The translations under genes were made by a program, and so were the position numbers. Source: Schoenoplectus triqueter (Eukaryota; Streptophyta; Magnoliopsida; Poales; Cyperaceae). From it: a stretch of 36,686 nucleotides of DNA. The notes under the pieces are model-generated. The model saw only the letters and a list, made by a program, of their open reading frames with translations. It was not told where the DNA came from and did not search any database. Every line of letters starts with the position of its first letter. The stretch's first letter is position 1. Positions 22,831 through 32,870 of the stretch are shown piece after piece. The DNA lies in NCBI GenBank assembly GCA_964058805.1, contig CAXKVV010000986.1, positions 1-36,686 of the forward strand. The letters run 5' to 3'.

Positions 22831-25335
22831 TCACATATGAAGGACACAGCGCAAGCAATTCTTCTCTCTCATGAGGTCCAGCGCTTGATTAATTCTAGCG
22901 AATGGCATATCATGTGACACAAGATTGTTAACTTCAAATTCCTGCAATTGATATTTGAAACCAAAGTTAACAATCATAAAGTCAAAAACATGGCTACTTA
23001 TCATCCAACATTATTTGAACTTACATTGTTCATATATTTATCAACCAATAAAGGCAGGTCAGATTTAGGTCTCCAACCACCAAATAAAGAACCTTTTAAT
23101 GTTCTTCCAGATAGAAGCAACCCATAGTGAGCTTTTACCTCTGGTTCGGATTTTGGTACACCTAAAGTCACCGTTAAACCCCATCCCTGCATTAAGTCAG
23201 CAAATAAAATTAGCAAAAGTTCAATATAATAAATGAGTTATTGTAATGTAGTTGACCATGTTTGTCAGGAATTACATCACAGCATGATTGCAATGCGATG
23301 GTAACAACTCTGGTATCACCAACACATTCGAAGGAATAATCTGCACCTCCATCTGTCAGTTCCTTGATGACCTTCAAGAGGAGAGGAAAAAGTAAAAATT
23401 AAAGTAACCCCTCCAATACTAGAACTTTTAATGGAGTAAACTGAAAAATTCAGCAATAGATATAACCTGTTGAACAGGTTGACTACAAGTATCAGGGTTT
23501 ATAAAGTCCGTTATGCCAAAAGCATTTCCTGTACAAAAAAACATTTCACTTTAAAATGACAAAAATCTACTAATGTCTCTTTTTTTCCAAGTTGATAAGA
23601 AGTTGCATACAGTCATACCCATTTCAAGCTTCTCAGTGTTAGTATCAACACCAATTATCTTGGAGGCTCCTCTTAATTTGGCACCTTGAGCAACCTAAAC
23701 ATACAAGAACACATTATGAAAGAGTGGACTTGTCCCCCAGAAAAAGCACATTTTCTGCAATTTGAATTACTTGTTACTGACCGAAAGTCCTACTGCTCCC
23801 AGACCAAAAATAACCACAGTTGATCCTCTAGTTATATCTGCAACATTCCATGCTGCCCCAAGGCCTTAAGAAGAGTAAATAAATTCCAAATCAAATGAGC
23901 CATTAGCCGGAAATATGATTGCTTCAGAAGGTAGTACACAAATCACTGAAAAGAAAATTCTCTATAATTTACCTGCAGATACACCACAACTCAAAAGACA
24001 AACCCTATCCATAGGAACAGCTGTGCCAATCTTGACAGCACATCCAGAGTGCACAACTGTGTATTCACTAAAGCTAGAAACTGCACAATAATGATATACT
24101 GGTCTCCCTCTGACAGAGAAACGGGTTTTCTGATCAATGTGCATCAATCCCTTTCTTTCCAAGCCCAGCTTCTGGCACATGTTACTTTTGCCTGAAACAC
24201 AATTCTTGCAATTCTTGCATTCACCTATAAATACAGTTAATACATGATCGCCGCATTGAAATTCAGTCACTCCTTCACCAACACTCTCAACTATCCTGCA
24301 GTTTTAATGTTCATGAAAATACCATGATTGTATAACATATGATTAAAAAAATTGAAAAAGAGCAGACCCAGATGCCTCATGACCAAAAATTCGCGGAAAG
24401 AGGTCAGATTGTGCCTGTGGAGGTGTCAGATAAGAGATAGTACAATGAGAAGCATGATATTGTTCTTCTTTTTGAAAATATTAAATAGTTTGCCTAACAC
24501 AATAGACTGAATCAGTGATCAATAAATCAACTTACCTATCATCTTCTTTTTCTGCATGTTTTTTCCTTGTGAAAATATACAATAATTGTGACTAAAAATG
24601 TAAAACATTAACGATGACATGAAAATCATGCTAGGATTTGATCACTGTCATTTATCACTCACATTGGAAGCCATTCAACTGAAATCAGGACTTTGATCAG
24701 ATCATATATCATCCTTATGGCACCAATGGGGGCGGATTTAAGGGGGACCGGGGTCTCTTCCCCCTTAATCTCACAGAAGTTAAATATCGAGGTTAAAATT
24801 ATCATATATTTTTATTTTATGAGGTGTACTATTTCCCCTTCTCTCGTAATTTATTAATTTCAATGCCCTAGTGACGTAATCTTATATCTCAGGCCCTCTA
24901 TACTAAAATTTTAGTTACCTCCTGAGCACCAACATAAAGAAGCAATTCTAATTAATATGTGTTTTCTTATATATCAATCATTCCCGTTTGTAACTGATAT
25001 TTTAAGTACAAAATAAACAACGTATAGAAAAAGAGAATGAAGATAAGAACTATGCAATCAAGGTTGGTTACCTTGTTCTCCCATTGATTGACGTCACTGC
25101 GGCAGATGGAGGTGCACACAACCTTAACTCGGATCTCCATCTTCTTTGGTGGGTCCACCTCCACCTCCTCCATTACCAGTGGCTCCCCTGGGCCCCATGC
25201 CACAGCAGCTGCACAAAGAACAATTTAGTAATCAGGCGCAAAATACGGAGGTTGTTAATAACTGAGAAGAGGTTTCATGGGTATAGCGTTACCTTTGCAT
25301 TTGATCACGTCAGGTGATTCGTTAACAGCGCTCAT
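22831..25335 (-). CDS. Alcohol dehydrogenase-like zinc enzyme (10 coding exons)
   Basis: Exons in transcript order: 25335-25293, 25208-25072, 24414-24368, 24295-23973, 23864-23782, 23694-23619, 23528-23467, 23371-23276, 23186-23025, 22941-22831. All are GT-AG with consistent phase and give 379 residues, the usual length for plant medium-chain ADHs. Catalytic zinc ligands are seen at Cys50 (SICRSD), His72 (GHEASG) and Cys179 (SCGVSAG). The four structural zinc cysteines are Cys102, 105, 108 and 116. The NAD fold carries GLGAVG at 204-209 and Asp228, which favours NAD over NADP. It ends RCVLHM, as in the Arabidopsis ADH-like group near At1g64710. Expected role: cytosolic oxidation or reduction of an alcohol/aldehyde; the substrate cannot be read from sequence. 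Arg51 follows the first zinc ligand where His or Thr is usual. Intron 2 carries a hAT MITE. Confidence 0.94.
24727..24924. mobile_element. hAT-like MITE in ADH-like intron 2
   Basis: The left end tgggggcggattt and the reverse-strand right end caggaggtaacta are degraded versions of the caggggcgga terminus. The flanks ggcaccaa (24719-24726) and agcaccaa (24925-24932) agree at 7 of 8 bases, fitting an aged hAT duplication. The segment aaaattttag near the right end is shared with the relic at 26500-26720. It lies wholly inside the 657-base intron and leaves the splice sites intact. Confidence 0.6.
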
Positions 25336-25500
25336 CTTTTATCTCAACAACTCAACAAGGGAGCTTATTTCCTTCTTTTAGTTTGGTTCAGTTTCTTTGA
25401 TTTTGGAATCGGGACGACTGGGGAGAGTGTTCCCAATTGACAATTTTCTTTTCATTCCCAATCGACTATTACATTCTCTATTTCTTTTTTGGTGGGTGGT
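25336..25500 (-). promoter_or_regulatory. Presumed promoter and leader of the ADH-like gene
   Basis: The region directly upstream of the ATG on the minus strand. No convincing TATA box or known operator is visible; the label rests on position alone. Confidence 0.25.
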
Positions 25501-25688
25501 TGGTGAGCTCAGCAACCCCCATCTACCTCCTGTTTGACTGCTTGTACCTACCTCCATCTAGTGATTTGAAAACGGTTCAAGTCTACGATCTCATATGGTC
25601 TACATAGATTGATTTTAGACGGTCCAAATTCAAAAAAATTGAACTCATTCCACCGTTGACCTCGGAGGTCAGACCCCTACGAAACAGG
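25501..25688. other. Intergenic DNA, nothing recognised
   Basis: Unique-looking sequence of balanced composition between the ADH-like promoter and the GGTCCGGTCC repeats. No frame or repeat pair is supported. Confidence 0.3.
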
Positions 25689-26200
25689 ACGGTCCGGTCC
25701 GATTTTTTATTTTATGAATTGAAAAAAATAATAATTTATCATATTTTTTTAATAATAATTTTTAACTAATTTGAATTATTATTTTTAATTGTTTAAAAAT
25801 CTAATAGTACTAACAAATTAAAAAATTTCCAAAAAAATATTTTTTCAGAAAATTATAAAAAATAATAAAAGTTAAAAAATAAATTTTTAAATTTTTAAAT
25901 AATATTTTTATCGAATTAATTATATATATTTTAATAATTTAAAAATCAAATAATACTAAAAAAATTATAAAAATACCAAAAATCCGGGGGCGGTCCGGTC
26001 CGGTCCATGAGTCCGCACGGGACAGGTTGGTACGATCCATTTTCGAATGAAGGGAGGACCGACCCACCGTTGAACCAAACCGTAGTAGGACACGAGACGG
26101 TCCACGGTCTGGCCACAGTCCAGTCTGATCCGGCCGCGATCCGATCCGATCCGATCCACAGTCACGATCCAATCCAAAACAGATTGGATCGTCCGGTCCA
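25689..26200. repeat. GGTCCGGTCC-flanked AT-rich block (probable MITEs)
   Basis: Copies of ggtccggtcc occur at 25691-25700 and 25992-26006, and cgtccggtcc at 26190-26199. They enclose an extremely AT-rich core (25704-25980) and a GC-rich stretch of gatccgatcc repeats (26120-26165). A hairpin, gatccaat / attggatc, lies at 26166-26190. The arrangement resembles subterminal repeats of hAT MITEs, possibly two overlapping elements, but no clear duplication was found. Confidence 0.4.
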
Positions 26201-26499
26201 TTTCAAAACTCTACCTCCACCCGTACTTGGAACTATAAAATCCGTTCAATTTTCAATCCCGTTCCCATTCGTCTCTGATCAACGAACAGGCCTGAGTGTG
26301 ATGTAAACCGAGTTTGTTTGATCTTTTGTTGGTACCTAAAAAGAATATCCTTGACCTAAAATTTAAAAACCTCACCACGCATAAAGTAATTGCATACGGT
26401 AGATTTAATTACAAAATCCAATATGACTCCAATCTACAAAATCCAATATGACTGCGAAGTTTGCCTACCACTCTGCTCTGAAGTAGGAAGAATGGCGGC
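26201..26499. other. Intergenic DNA, nothing recognised
   Basis: No credible frame, RNA gene or repeat boundary. It includes a short direct repeat, tacaaaatccaatatgact, at about 26411-26451. Confidence 0.3.
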
Positions 26500-26720
26500 C
26501 CTCAAAAGTTAAAAAAATTCAAAAACTAATATATTACTATCTCCACGATAGAATTGTTATCGGTATAGATTTGCAGGCTCCTAATTTTTTAAAAACATCA
26601 TAATTTCATAAAAAATTAAAAATCTATATATTTAACTCGTTTAATATTTTTTTTCTCTGTAATAAATATCTGATCTCTCCAATCTCAGCCCCTCAATCTA
26701 AAATTTTGGCTCCACCCTAA
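26500..26720. mobile_element. Relic of a GGGGCGGAGCC-type hAT element
   Basis: The right part reads, on the minus strand, agggtggagccaaaatttta, which matches the caggggcggagcca terminus plus the aaaattttag motif of the element in the ADH-like intron. The left boundary near ggcggccctc is uncertain and no target duplication is clear. Confidence 0.4.
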
Positions 26721-27880
26721 TAATTTGTATCACACCAATATTTAATCGTTCATTTGCTTATCCATTATAATAATACAACAAAAGTAGATATTTCGGAATG
26801 TGAACACTAATGCAACAAAAATGAACAAAAGGGAAAAGGGAAAAGATGGGCATTACAAAAATTTCAGAAAAAATTTACTACATACAACCCAAAGTTTCAC
26901 ATATTTCATATATAATATTGCAATCTTGCATTTTGACCTGTCAGAAAGAATTAGAGGAATTCATAGGACCATTTCGTTGTACCCTACCAAGTACCAATCA
27001 TTCTCTCCCATCACCGAATTCAGATTACAGGGAAGTCAGGAAAAAGAAAATGATGGAATATCAGCCCGACCAAAAAGATAATTGATGCATCTCTCCCACT
27101 GAACATTTCTTTTCATTTTTCCATTTAACTGAAAAAAAAAGTAGGAAAAAAAGAGTAAACAAACCTCAGCTATAATTTTAATATGACCCAACAAAACATG
27201 GAGCATGTAGTCGTTCAATTAATCTCATCAAAATAAGAATGCAATGGTACAGTCATCCAACTTTGTTCCAAAAAAAATAAAAGACATGCATTCAGTCTTG
27301 CAAGATGCAGGTAGATTTTCGTCAAGGACATTGCTGTCAAAACATCTAATAAAAAAAAACAATTTTCCAATGGCTCCTTGAGCAGAATCAGTCTTTCTGC
27401 TAATGCAGCATTTGCCACCACACATATAAGTAGGATTTTAGGCCCTTTTCTAATAACGCTCTATCAAGACAAGCTTGATTAAGATGCTTGTATTTCTCTG
27501 CGAAGCAACACATTGTTGTCAAGAGCTAGAAACAAATAGCTAAAATTTCTCATATTGTAAAATACCTTTTAGCAGATTCAGGTTATCTGCAGACAAAATC
27601 AATAGCCACCGGTCGGTGCTTGCTTGAATTATTAGAAAACGAGGATTCAGGTAATTAGCAAAACTTAAACTCAATTATCAGTTCTACGTATAGTTCTTAT
27701 TTACCAGCTATTGAAATCATGCCTAGAATGCTACACGTATGAGGTACTGTAGGCATAGTTGAATTCAAGTCAATTGTTAAAAATAACGAACGAAATTTCC
27801 AATAGAAAACTAATAAATGGATTGAAATGCTATAATTTGGATTATGCCAAATCTCAAAAATTTAGCTTTTAGGTTAATAA
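26721..27880. other. Intergenic DNA, possibly part of a decayed gene
   Basis: Around 26800-27430 composition is more even and the minus strand shows short frames (for example 27215-27421) without known similarity. It could be untranslated or intronic remains of a lost gene. No splice-consistent coding model could be built. Confidence 0.25.
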
Positions 27881-29830
27881 GGTTTAATTCAGGGTTTAAA
27901 TTATAAAAGTTCAAGGTACTATCTAGTTTTTATTGATTTTTCAGATTTAGATGAAAATCCAATGAAAATGGAGAAGAACAATGTGAATCGGGACTAAATC
28001 GGCCGAAAAATGAACTGTTGGCGAGTAAAACAATTTTTCAGCCGAAGATTACTATAGTAGTACTGTTCGGACCGAACTACTACAGTATTCAAACCAAATA
28101 GAAGACTTGAGTTCAGATGAGCAGATTTAGTATTTGACAGCTATTTTTATTCCTCTGGGTATTTTTAGTTTTTTTTAAATAAGGGTAAAAAAACTTAGGA
28201 GAAGTTCCGGACATTCTTGGACAGTTTTCTAAAGAGAAGATAGAAATTTTTTATTTTTTTCAAAGGAAAAAAGAAAGTACAAAAAAATTATAATCAGACG
28301 TAATTTTTTTTTATGATTTCTTTTCTATTTTCAACAATTTTATAAATGATTCTCTCTTCTATGGAAGAGTAGATATAGATATTTGTTCTAAGGTAGTAGA
28401 CATGTAAACTTAAAACTTATTATATTTAATCATACTCGTTGTATGTTTGCTCTTGAATTCTTGTGAATTATTTTTGTGATCGAACTGCTTGAGCATGAAT
28501 TAAATTTTTATGTTTGTATTAGTAATCTGCTTAGAATTAGAAATTCTAAGTTGTGTAGATTCATAAATGGTAAATAACCTTTAGATTAGCATATGTTTTG
28601 AGAGAATTGATTAGATTTCTAACTCAAACCTAACGGTACTCGAATCAAAAAATGATATTTAGACCTAGGTGAATAACTTAATCATAAAGTCTAGAATAAA
28701 TGAGATTTTTTTTTTGTATTTTAGAGTAACTAATTGAAAATACTTAACCATAAAAATTTGGTCTTTGAATAATTTAGAATTATTAGAACTTAACGAAATT
28801 TAATTAGAAAGAACGAAGTACTTAATCGTGAAGTTTAATCTAATTAAAGTACGGTGTTAACCTCTAACCAAAATCTTGATACTAAAATAGACAGTGACAC
28901 TCACTAAATTAAGAATAAACTTATAAATGGCATGATTGATGCTCAGGTGGATGGTGATGTTGAAATCCTGTATTTCTTTTATATTAATATCTCTAAACTC
29001 TATCCGGATTATTGTTAGTTATGTTTTAATTAATTTAGATAAAATCTCATATGTCTAACTTAGGAAGCTTATTTATCTTGATAATTTAAATTAGTCTTTA
29101 TGGGATCAACACTTATTTACTATAAAGTAGATCATATGTTTGCAACTGATGTTATTGAATTAGGTCAAATTATTAGTTTAAAATTATCACAACAAAAACT
29201 AAATATATATATACACACACCTTGATTGGCTTGAAGCACGCAATGTGTTCCGTCGGATGATCAAAAGGCTTAAATGGTTGACCTAAGAAAAAGTGATATA
29301 TAAATCAGCCAACCTCTGCCTCGCTGTTAACAGAAACAAACATCAGCTCAGACTAAAACCCTTGTAGATTGCAATTTCAAGCTCCAATCGAGAAGAGACA
29401 TACTTGCTGGAGGAAACAAGTGTGAGATCAAGCATATCAAAAACTCAACAACACCAAATTATTGATAACGAAGAATTAGTAAGAAGTTACAGATTTTTAT
29501 CATTCACCCCCACTATCAGACCCAACATAGAAAAACAAAATCTAAACTACCTTTATTTGTTTTGCATCAGCTCTTTTAGAGTTCATTTCAGCTTAAACTC
29601 CTCGGTTAATAGGAATAAGAAAAGAGCTAATTGCACAAAATTATCAAGTTTTATGTATAGAACATTTATATCCTTATAAGCTAACAGTTAGACATTCTTT
29701 GAAACACCTCAGAGGGAGTTGCATCAACCATGCTTACAATAAATATTGACAAACTGTAAGGTGCTGAAATATTTAAAAACATTTAAGTGTGATCTCCCAT
29801 AAAAAACACACACAAAAAAATACATACGAC
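27881..29830. other. Intergenic DNA, no gene seen
   Basis: Long AT-rich stretch without recognisable domains. A hairpin, agtagtactgttcgg / ccgaactactacagt, lies near 28056-28087. A TATA-like gatatataaatc near 29297 precedes a balanced segment with a 91-codon frame (29404-29679) that I do not recognise. Confidence 0.3.
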
Positions 29831-29833
29831 ATG

Positions 29834-29935
29834 CAGGAGCGGATGTAGGATTTTGATCAGAAAATTAGTAATTAGATTACGATATCTTATCGGGTTCAAA
29901 CCCATTAGTTAATCGGATACTAAATAAAAAAAAAT
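29834..29935. mobile_element. Truncated hAT end, CAGGAGCGGATGTAGG
   Basis: The sequence caggagcggatgtaggattt followed by a cgggttcaaacccattagtt motif closely matches the reverse-strand right end of the hAT element at 11417-11858. The similarity stops near 29935 and the other end was not found, so this is a truncated copy. Confidence 0.65.
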
Positions 29936-30069
29936 TAAGAATTCAACATATCCTAATTAAACAGATCTTCATACAACTATATCCTGAATTTGCAAGTTCC
30001 AACCATATCCTAATTGCAATTTGATCGATACTCAAATAAGAAAGCATTTTGTGAAATTTATTTACTATT

Positions 30070-30505
30070 TTGGTGGGTTACCAGATTCGGCTCATTACCC
30101 ACGTATCCCGTATCAGATACGTATCCGATACGAGTGCGGGTCTGATCCGCGTGCGATACGCACCCAATACTCCAGCTGGCGTATCGAAGTATCTTGACAA
30201 CTCTGATACGTCTCGGGTACATGGGTACCACGGGTACTCGGTTTTTTTTTTGTTGTTTCTGTAAAATTTGAATAACATATGGGCGACAGCGAGTACACAG
30301 GTACGGGTAGCGAGTACACGGGTATGAGTATACGGGCGGCGGGTAAACGAGTACGGGTACAACGAGTTTTTTTCAAAAAAATGGTCACCGGCCCTTTTCA
30401 AACTCGTACCCGTTTACCCGCCTATACCCGGGCACAGGTACGGATACCCCAGGTAACGAGCACGGGTTCACTGGTACAGATTGTACCGGCTGGGTTTTAG
30501 CAAAC
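30070..30505. repeat. GGGTAC/GTACCC-rich inverted repeat region
   Basis: Dense repeats of acgggtac, gatacg and their complements occur here. An inverted pair, cgggtaaacgagtacgg near 30341 against gtacccgtttacccg near 30406, surrounds a T-rich spacer. The open frames on both strands follow from this repeat structure and are not genes. It is probably the subterminal region of one or more MITEs. Confidence 0.5.
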
Positions 30506-30726
30506 CTCTAGTCGAGTTTGTCCGACAGTCGTGATTTTTAATAATAATATAATTAATTATATTTTTAATATTTTTTTTAAATTATAATTTTAATATTAAA
30601 AATTATGATTTTGCAAATGTATCGGTTAAACTGATGTATTCTTATGCAAAGACGTCAATAAAAATGATGCCTTTTTTTACTTTTTAGTTACTTTAAAAAA
30701 ATAAAAATCATATAAGTAGAAGTGAT

Positions 30727-31133
30727 CAAGGTTTTAAAATGCGGATTTGAATATGCGTGCGAAAGGGCACTGCATATCGTATATCGTCCACATATGCGGG
30801 TTGTTTTTAGTGTGTTAAGTAGAGGACAATTATAAATAAAATCATACATTGAACATATATAACAAATGGTGTAGTGGTCAAGCATTTTGGCCTCTAGCCC
30901 TTGGGGGGAAGGGTTCGAATACCAGAGTTGGTAATCAAGTTTTCAGCGAATTTCCATGTGGTACCATGGTTATGGGCCGTGTGGGCCTGCTAAGCAACAG
31001 AAATTTCTCACCCAGACCATCTAATGTATTTCATATCATCCAATCCGCATAATTAAGGCCGCATTTGAATTTGAGCACCTGGACTGGGCCGCATGCGCAT
31101 AAACGGCCGTATGTACCACATTTTATTTCATTG
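30727..31133. mobile_element. hAT-type MITE, CAAKGTTTTAAAAT family (copy 3), interrupted
   Basis: The left end caaggttttaaaatgcgg and the following aatatgcgtgcg match copies 1 and 2. The right end cattttatttcattg is degraded. The flanks gaagtgat (30719-30726) and ggagtgac (31134-31141) agree at 6 of 8 bases. The normal AT-rich core is replaced by a tRNA-like SINE segment, giving about 407 bp. Confidence 0.55.
30864..31050 (+). mobile_element. tRNA-derived SINE-like unit
   Basis: An A-box-like tggtgtagtgg at 30867-30877 and a B-box-like ggttcgaatacc at 30912-30923 are spaced as in tRNA-derived RNA polymerase III promoters. The sequence between cannot fold into a proper tRNA cloverleaf with acceptor stem, and the unit runs on for more than 100 bases of unrelated sequence, so it is a SINE rather than a tRNA gene. 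The 3' end and target duplication are not resolved. It appears inserted in the MITE at 30727-31133. Confidence 0.55.
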
Positions 31134-31141
31134 GGAGTGAC

Positions 31142-32000
31142 AAAGAAGACAGTTGCAAAGTTTGGAACTTATAAAAAAAAAAATTTTGATCGACGGAATA
31201 AAAAAAAATGAAAGATAGCATTGGACTGACGTCCCCTACATGTTGTAAAGTGTCAGTGATACTATCACTGATGCAATATTATTTTTAGTATTAAAATTAT
31301 GATTTAATAAAGTTGATTTATTAAAATTAAGATTAATTATATTATTATTATCATTATAAAAAATCACGGGTCTGATAGTAGCAAACGGGCTGTTGAGCAC
31401 TTGAGCTACACAAAACGGGACTGGGACGACTGGCAACTGTTTAGATTGTGTTGGTCCGGTTGGATAATTTTGTATGTTCGAGAGTTATCGGATTACAGAG
31501 TTAAATCAGGTTGGACTTTGGATAATTTAGTCGGATTGGATCGGTTTTAATTCATTTGATTTGAAGAATTATCGAATCATAAATTGAGCTGACTTTTTTA
31601 GCGTCTAACTTTAGAGAATGACACCAGTACTGTTTAATTTCAATGCACACTCTACTATGGAAAATATTATTTGTCGATAACAGTAAATTAAATTTCATTA
31701 ATTTCTTAATTAATATATTTTGATTGTTGTTGAAAAAGCTATTATAAATTATAAGAAAGTAAATCTAAGTAGGAGAAATAATTAAGGATGTGTAATTAAC
31801 TCGATAAATACACAATCTTAAAAGGACAATTACTGAAGAAGTCAATTATCTAAATATGCGTAATTACTTTAATAAGAATTAAATATATTGATGCTTCAGC
31901 AAATGAGAACATGCAGTCTACGTTGCAAGTAGATAACAAATGCACTCATCTGCGTTTCACGCGCATAAGGTTGCGGGTTGTCAAGAGAATTTATCGCCAA
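31142..32000. other. Intergenic DNA with decayed repeat
   Basis: AT-rich. The stretch 31450-31560 contains gttggtccggttgg and cggattggatcggtt phrases like those at 25689-26200, suggesting another decayed element of that type. No gene is seen. Confidence 0.35.
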
Positions 32001-32271
32001 TAGAGGTGGCAATCGGGCGGGTCGGGTCGGGTTCGGGTTCGGGTCGGGTGGGTCGGGTCAGTTTGACTTTCTGAAAGAAATCGGGTCGGGTTGGGTCAAT
32101 TTACATGTTGTGTTTTTTCAGATCGTTTATATATTTCGATTGGATTGAAAGTCATTTGATCTCGGGTCGGATCGGATCGGTTTGACTTTCTTAAAAAATC
32201 GGGTCGGATCAGGTTCGGACCCGGACGGATCAGGCGGGTTTGTCGGATCGGGTCAGGTTCTGCCACCTCTA
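32001..32271 (+). mobile_element. hAT MITE with TAGAGGTGGCA termini (copy 2)
   Basis: Perfect 11-bp terminal repeats, tagaggtggca and tgccacctcta, bound 271 bp, flanked by the perfect 8-bp duplication atcgccaa at 31993-32000 and 32272-32279. Subterminal DNA is a run of gggtcgggt/ggatcgg units. It is the same family as 7251-7526, in opposite orientation, and looks younger because the termini are intact. Confidence 0.93.
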
Positions 32272-32279
32272 ATCGCCAA

Positions 32280-32870
32280 CATCTGAGATACTTGTTTCTA
32301 GGCACACGATATGTAGCGCAATGATTAGTGATCTTAATCAGAGTCATTAGACTGTTTAATAACTTGAGAGTAAGAATTTCTTTAATATCGATATCTATAA
32401 TACAAACTGGACTGTCCACCATTTGCGGCTACAGCATATTAGCCTGTTCTAGTTCTCATATTACTGTAAGTGAATTGTTAAAAAGAAATAAGAATTGAGT
32501 AAAGGACTTGCTTAAATCCTTCATGGCTTCATCTCATTACTCAACATCACACTTGTGATTATCTATGGAGGTGCACAGAAATAAATCTGCAGTTGCAACT
32601 TAAAATGTACCACATATCAATTTGTAGGTCTAGAAACACGTTATGCAAGTTCAAAGATATCACATCCTCATTTTAAAAAATCTTTCCAGAACAATATTCT
32701 GACATTTACATTTGAGACGCCACATTTTACACATCTTTCTAGAGCTAGGCAAAAAACGTTACAAGAAAATTGTAAAATGAACCTGTTATTTACATACTCC
32801 AAAGAAAAGGAACTGAAACAAATGGCTTTGTAATCAACAGAAAGAGATGGAACTAAAAAAGGAATCAAAG
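32280..32870 (-). other. 3' flank of the DUF639 gene
   Basis: Unique-looking sequence downstream of the DUF639 stop codon, which should include its 3' untranslated region. No additional gene is supported. Confidence 0.4.

Noticed and set aside
25939..26306. Overlapping frames on both strands rich in D, R, G and P
   Set aside because: They come from repeated ggtccggtcc and gatccgatcc units, not from a protein.
29297..29679. TATA-like motif followed by a 91-codon frame
   Set aside because: The frame has no recognisable domain and the start context is weak; too little to call a gene.
30070..30500. Several overlapping frames of 64-107 codons
   Set aside because: They are explained by the gggtac/gtaccc repeat region on both strands.
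30864..30940. Possible tRNA gene
   Set aside because: A- and B-box-like motifs are present, but no acceptor stem or full cloverleaf is seen and the unit continues well beyond tRNA length, so a SINE fits better.
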